Below, piece by piece: positions 5,788 through 6,764 of a DNA stretch of 6,764 nt (positions are counted from its first letter, which is position 1; every line of letters begins with the position of its first letter). The notes under the pieces were generated by a model. The model had not been told where the DNA came from. It made no database searches and was given only the letters and a program-made list of their open reading frames with translations. The DNA is taken from the NCBI GenBank assembly GCA_945956975.1, contig CAMFKC010000124.1:1-6764 (forward strand), read 5' to 3'. Source of the stretch: an uncultured Methylocystaceae bacterium. GTDB taxonomy: Bacteria > Pseudomonadota > Alphaproteobacteria > Rhizobiales > Beijerinckiaceae. The position numbers and the translations under genes are program-made.

Positions 5788-5816
5788 GCTATAAGGGAGG
5801 CGGCGGGCGGCGTCAA
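5788..5816 (-). promoter_or_regulatory. Sigma-70-type promoter of rpmB
   Basis: On the - strand TTGACG (5816-5811, 5 of 6 consensus) is followed after exactly 17 bases by TATAGC (5793-5788, 4 of 6). This is the best promoter match in the window, as expected for a highly expressed ribosomal gene. It implies a start near 5781 and a leader of about 133 nt before the rpmB ATG. The rest of the 278-bp gap (5648-5925) shows no RNA gene, and no convincing promoter for the + strand gene could be named. Confidence 0.65.
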
Positions 5817-5925
5817 GGCGAAGGGGGCCATATCGCCCCGTGCGCGGCGGCACATCGGCCGGAAAAGACGCCCACTACTCTCCAATCATCGCCAGACACC
5901 AAGGCGAAACGAACAGGAGAGAGCC

Positions 5926-6210
5926 ATGACCCGCACCCGCAAGTTCATCACCGCTACGCTCGCCGCCGCCACGCTGGCCGGCACGGTCGCCGCCACGTCC
6001 ACGCCTGCCGCCGCCTGGCATCACCACCACCACGGCGGCTGGGGCTGGGGCCCGGGCGCGGCCGTCGGTCTCGGCATCGCCGGTCTCGCCGCGGGCGCCA
6101 TGGCCGCCAGCGCCGCCCCGGTCTATTACGACACCTGCGTCACCCGCCAGCCGGTCTACGACAGCTGGGGCAACTTCCGCGGCTACCGCCGCGTCCGCGT
6201 CGCCTGCTGA
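5926..6210 (+). CDS. Small secreted His/Gly-rich protein of unknown function
   Basis: A 94-residue exported protein of a type common in Rhizobiales genomes but without a known function. Residues 1-30 form a signal peptide (basic MTRTRK, hydrophobic Ala/Thr core, TPAAA cleavage region). The mature protein starts WHHHHHGGWGWG (five consecutive His, 32-36), a possible metal-binding stretch. A glycine/alanine hydrophobic segment follows (44-64, GPGAAVGLGIAGLAAGAMAA) that resembles glycine-zipper helices. The C-terminal domain YYDTCVTRQPVYDSWGNFRGYRRVRVAC (67-94) has Cys71 and a final Cys94 that could form a disulphide. The start is firm: AGGAGA at 5915-5920 precedes ATG 5926, and the signal peptide begins there. 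The gene stands alone, with its own terminator at 6239-6266, divergent from rpmB and convergent with prfA. Periplasmic or outer-envelope location is inferred. Confidence 0.85.
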   Translation: MTRTRKFITATLAAATLAGTVAATSTPAAAWHHHHHGGWGWGPGAAVGLGIAGLAAGAMAASAAPVYYDTCVTRQPVYDSWGNFRGYRRVRVAC

Positions 6211-6238
6211 GACCTTGAGAATTCGATCTCCTGAAGGA

Positions 6239-6266
6239 CCCTCGCCGAAAATCGGCGGGGGTTTTT
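6239..6266 (+). terminator. Rho-independent terminator of the small secreted protein gene
   Basis: CCCTCGCCGA (6239-6248) pairs with TCGGCGGGGG (6252-6261), 10 bp with one G-T pair and an AAA loop, followed directly by TTTTT (6262-6266). It starts 28 bases after the stop codon at 6208-6210. The T-run is only on the + side, so it does not serve prfA, whose stop lies 10 bases further on. Confidence 0.85.
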
Positions 6267-6276
6267 CAGTCGAAGG

Positions 6277-6764
6277 CTATTCCCCCTGCGCCGCCATCAG
6301 CTTCGCCTGATGATCCGTGATCAGCGCATCGACGATTTCGTCGAGGTCGCCTTCCATCACCTTGTCCAGCTTGTAGAGCGTGAGGTTGATCCGATGGTCG
6401 GTCACCCGCCCCTGCGGGAAATTGTAGGTCCGGATACGCTCGGAACGGTCGCCGGAGCCGACCATGGCCTTGCGGTCGGCGGCGCGCTCGGAGTCGCGCG
6501 ACTGCAATTGCTGGTCGTAGAGGCGTGCGCGCAGGATGCTCATCGCCTTGGCGCGGTTGCGGTGCTGCGAGCGCTCCTCCTGCATCATGACGACGATGCC
6601 GCTCGGGATATGCGTGATACGGATCGCCGATTCCGTCTTGTTGACGTGCTGGCCGCCGGCGCCGCCGGAGCGCAGCGTGTCGATGCGCAGGTCGGATTCG
6701 TTGATGGCGACATCGACTTCCTCCACCTCCGGCAAGACGGCGACAGTGGCGGCGGACGTATGGA
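6277..6764 (-). CDS. prfA: Peptide chain release factor 1 (RF1), C-terminal part (5' end outside window)
   Basis: RF1 recognises UAA and UAG in the ribosomal A site and triggers peptidyl-tRNA hydrolysis. The fragment holds the last 162 or so of about 360 residues and is open to the right edge; it reads HTSAATVAVLPEVEEVDVAI before the catalytic domain. The GGQ tripeptide is at 6657-6649, within SGGAGGQHVNKTESAIRITH, and its Gln is the site methylated by PrmC. The HTSAATVAVLPE, EERSQHRNRAKAM and GDLDEIVDALITDHQAKL segments mark RF1 rather than RF2, and the GGQ is followed by the full domain rather than the short form of ArfB. The PxT codon-recognition domain lies outside. The stop is TAG at 6279-6277. 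No prmC follows: the next gene is the convergent small secreted protein gene. A TTG at 6735 is internal, not the start. Confidence 0.97.
   Translation of the reverse strand, partial: HTSAATVAVLPEVEEVDVAINESDLRIDTLRSGGAGGQHVNKTESAIRITHIPSGIVVMMQEERSQHRNRAKAMSILRARLYDQQLQSRDSERAADRKAMVGSGDRSERIRTYNFPQGRVTDHRINLTLYKLDKVMEGDLDEIVDALITDHQAKLMAAQGE

Noticed and set aside
5848..5915. Candidate promoter (TACTCT at 5876-5881) for the small secreted protein gene
   Set aside because: The -35 position (CATCGG) matches poorly, and the region does not match a GGAAC...GTT general-stress promoter either.
1..6764. CRISPR array, tRNA/rRNA genes, prophage or transposase genes, toxin-antitoxin or other defence cluster
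   Set aside because: No regularly spaced direct repeats, no tRNA-like fold or rRNA sequence, and every confident gene is a common metabolic, translation or envelope gene. I see no sign of a defence or mobile-element operon.

Overview
The window is about 6.8 kb of GC-rich chromosomal DNA (high G/C at third codon positions throughout) from an alphaproteobacterium, most likely of the order Hyphomicrobiales (Rhizobiales). This rests on the sequence character of RF1, L28 and 3-hydroxybutyrate dehydrogenase and on a small Cys-ended, His/Gly-rich secreted protein typical of that order. The genus cannot be fixed. There is no phage, transposase, CRISPR, tRNA or rRNA signal, and the content looks like ordinary chromosome.

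Left part (1-1506, + strand): the 3' end of a 3-hydroxybutyrate dehydrogenase gene (bdhA) overlaps, as GTGA, the start of a patatin-like hydrolase gene. The two are probably translationally coupled and may act in turnover of poly-3-hydroxybutyrate or another 3-hydroxybutyryl ester. They end at a perfect 24-bp inverted repeat whose arms are themselves palindromes. It fills the 58-bp gap to the convergent next gene and looks like a REPIN-type dispersed element.

Middle (1508-4673): a carboxymuconolactone decarboxylase-family gene (- strand) is divergent from a class I SAM-dependent methyltransferase gene (+), which is followed after 29 bp by a four-helix membrane protein of unknown function. Convergent to these is an Old Yellow Enzyme-type ene-reductase gene (-), whose short upstream region carries two interleaved palindromes, probably an operator.

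Right part (4756-6764): a secreted Spy/CpxP (LTXXQ)-like protein (-) lies downstream of rpmB (ribosomal protein L28, -). rpmB has its own intrinsic terminator, a good sigma-70 promoter (TTGACG-17-TATAGC), and a leader of about 133 nt with a strong hairpin and a possible 26-codon leader ORF. A small secreted His-rich protein gene (+) with its own terminator faces the 3' part of prfA (release factor 1, -), which runs off the right edge.

All main genes have recognisable families except the membrane protein and the small secreted protein. No new multi-gene system is evident. The items most worth checking are the nested inverted repeat, the OYE operator, the rpmB leader and the bdhA-patatin coupling.
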